From: JANQEU01 sp965601455
Lineage (GTDB): Bacteria > Bacteroidota > Bacteroidia > Cytophagales > Cyclobacteriaceae
Length of the DNA: 64,000 nucleotides
Direction of reading: 5' to 3'
Assembly (NCBI GenBank): GCA_965601455.1
Contig: OZ271831.1
Location: 372,001-436,000 of the forward strand
Part shown: positions 63,021 to 64,000 of the stretch, in pieces
Position numbering within the stretch: the first letter of the stretch is position 1
How the letters are laid out: every line of letters starts with the position of its first letter
Translations under genes and position numbers: made by a program
The notes under the pieces: generated by a model
What the model was told of the DNA's origin: nothing
The model's input: the letters and a program-made list of their open reading frames with translations, nothing else
The model's database searches: none

Positions 63021-64000
63021 TTGTCTCGTCCGATTTCTTTATGCATTTCAATTCTAAGTGTCATCACATCGTGGTGCGAACCAATGGGTGGTGATGAGGT
63101 GCTGATTATTGACTATTCTTTTCCAAACCTGGAAATCGTTACCGATCGGTTATTTTACTACCGTGATTCATCCGGTACTCTAGATGTAGGAGAGATGATG
63201 TCCCAACATCATGATCGGTTCAAACCTTTATCTACAAAAGTCTTTAATGCTCCTCCCTCAAACCATGTGCACTGGTTTCGTTTTGAAGTAGAAAACAATA
63301 CGGACGAATCTCAATATTTACGAATTGGTGATTCTTTTAGCATCGGTCATCTGGAGGTTTACGGTCCGTTTTCCACTACCTCTCTCGCAGGAACCATTCC
63401 TGACTCAGGCCGGACTATCATTTCTAAATCATCTTATTTTCTCACTATTCCCCCTTCTAAGGGAGATGATTTGGACACCTACTATATTCGGTTAAAAGGA
63501 TTATTTCCTCAATTACTCGTTTTTCATCTAGGATCTTTTGAGAATCAACTCGAACAAGAACGATTAAGAGATCAGTCCATCTCCATATTTAAGGGCGTGA
63601 TGATTTGTGTCATTCTTTACAATCTATTTCTTCTGTTCTCCATTAAGGAGCGTGTATTCTTCTACTATGTTAGCTATTTAACTTTAATCCTACTAGCAGT
63701 TCCATTTACATATGGCAAACCAATAATAAAGGACGATTGGTTCGAGGTCTACTACTTTACCTTTCAAGTTCCTCTGGTGATATTCATCACACTGTTTGCG
63801 ATACGATATCTTCATATCAGCCGCATTTCAATTAGATCGACACAATGGCTTTGGCTGACGGTTTGTATCATTTGTCTAGCCGGTTTAATAAACCTTATTT
63901 TTCCTGAACAGTTGCCACAGATTGTGAAACTCCTGCAACCAGTCCTACTACTGCACAACCTGAACTTGTTATTCGTAGGAATCTATGTATGGATTAAGGG
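63021..64000 (+). CDS. 7TMR-DISM receptor, N-terminal part (cut by window edge)
   Basis: The frame is open from a stop at 63009-63011 to the window end. The TTG at 63021 gives a signal peptide (SRPISLCISILSVITSW), while ATG 63084 would remove it. The extracellular part (about 30-195) shows the 7TMR-DISMED2 pattern: HVHWFRFEVENNTDESQYL and SFSIGHLEVYG. Membrane helices typical of 7TMR-DISM follow (GVMICVILYNLFLLFSIKERVFFYYVSYL, shortened from about 195). The output domain (kinase, GGDEF or HTH) would lie beyond the edge. Confidence 0.85.
   Translation, partial: MSRPISLCISILSVITSWCEPMGGDEVLIIDYSFPNLEIVTDRLFYYRDSSGTLDVGEMMSQHHDRFKPLSTKVFNAPPSNHVHWFRFEVENNTDESQYLRIGDSFSIGHLEVYGPFSTTSLAGTIPDSGRTIISKSSYFLTIPPSKGDDLDTYYIRLKGLFPQLLVFHLGSFENQLEQERLRDQSISIFKGVMICVILYNLFLLFSIKERVFFYYVSYLTLILLAVPFTYGKPIIKDDWFEVYYFTFQVPLVIFITLFAIRYLHISRISIRSTQWLWLTVCIICLAGLINLIFPEQLPQIVKLLQPVLLLHNLNLLFVGIYVWIK

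Noticed and set aside
1..64000. tRNA, rRNA, insertion sequence or prophage
   Set aside because: No cloverleaf, rRNA-like or transposase/integrase sequence was seen in either strand, and no flanking direct repeats were found.

Overview
The window looks like chromosome of a marine-type Bacteroidota, most likely order Cytophagales. This is an inference from several features. Two secreted proteins end in type IX secretion (T9SS) type A sorting domains. The window also has DUF1800/DUF1501 gene pairs, a DUF5916 outer-membrane protein, long FtsX/MacB permeases without an adjacent ATPase, many SPII lipoproteins and AT-rich intergenic DNA. I see no rRNA, tRNA, IS element, prophage or CRISPR. Genes are tightly packed and no gap exceeds 300 bases. 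The largest gaps are about 190-250 bases (34157-34345, 57788-58019, 60219-60467, 62791-63020).

Layout, left third: a truncated GH20 hexosaminidase and a GH140-like glycosidase (1-2196). Next comes the four-gene Anbu operon: circularly permuted ATP-grasp, alpha-E, Anbu proteasome homologue and transglutaminase (6202 down to 2227). A membrane FlgO/TPR protein follows, then an SbtA bicarbonate transporter with a small partner, divergent from a CbbR-like LysR regulator (8081-10376). After that: an alpha/beta hydrolase, sulfatase and SGNH esterase operon (13739 down to 10425), an ECF sigma factor with a membrane protein (13824-14924), YCII and SDR genes, and a first DUF1800/DUF1501 pair (16296-19413). 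A HEAT-like plus terpene-cyclase-fold gene pair and an FKBP isomerase complete this part.

Middle: a possible envelope system of DUF4956 membrane protein, periplasmic adaptor and TolC-like protein (24443 down to 21529), divergent from a CotH-kinase lipoprotein and an FtsX/MacB permease (24579-28548). A second DUF1800/DUF1501 set carries an extra outer-membrane barrel and a lipoprotein (28666-34156). A signalling operon follows (34346-38080): cNMP-domain histidine kinase, a receiver/glutaredoxin-like/thioredoxin-reductase-like fusion without the redox cysteines, a UBP-type zinc finger and a DoxX protein. Metabolic genes come next: acyl-CoA ligase, an aldo-keto reductase/Rid fusion with an APC permease, a vanadium-haloperoxidase-like protein, an M24 peptidase, a GNAT and an esterase.

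Right third: a large BNR/sortilin-like secreted protein (47534-50725), then a candidate metal (zinc) homeostasis cluster (51089-57787). The cluster contains a small Cys/His protein, a DUF3526 ABC-2 exporter, a Cys-containing small protein, a His-rich lipoprotein, a COG0523 GTPase and DUF1826. A DUF5916 protein, a NaChBac-type voltage-gated channel, a PAF-acetylhydrolase-like membrane hydrolase and the 5' part of a 7TMR-DISM receptor close the window.

The most interesting multi-gene sets are the DUF4956/adaptor/TolC/CotH locus, the cysteine-free TrxR-like signalling operon with a UBP zinc finger, the zinc cluster and the Anbu operon. All protein identifications come from reading motifs; no database search was run.
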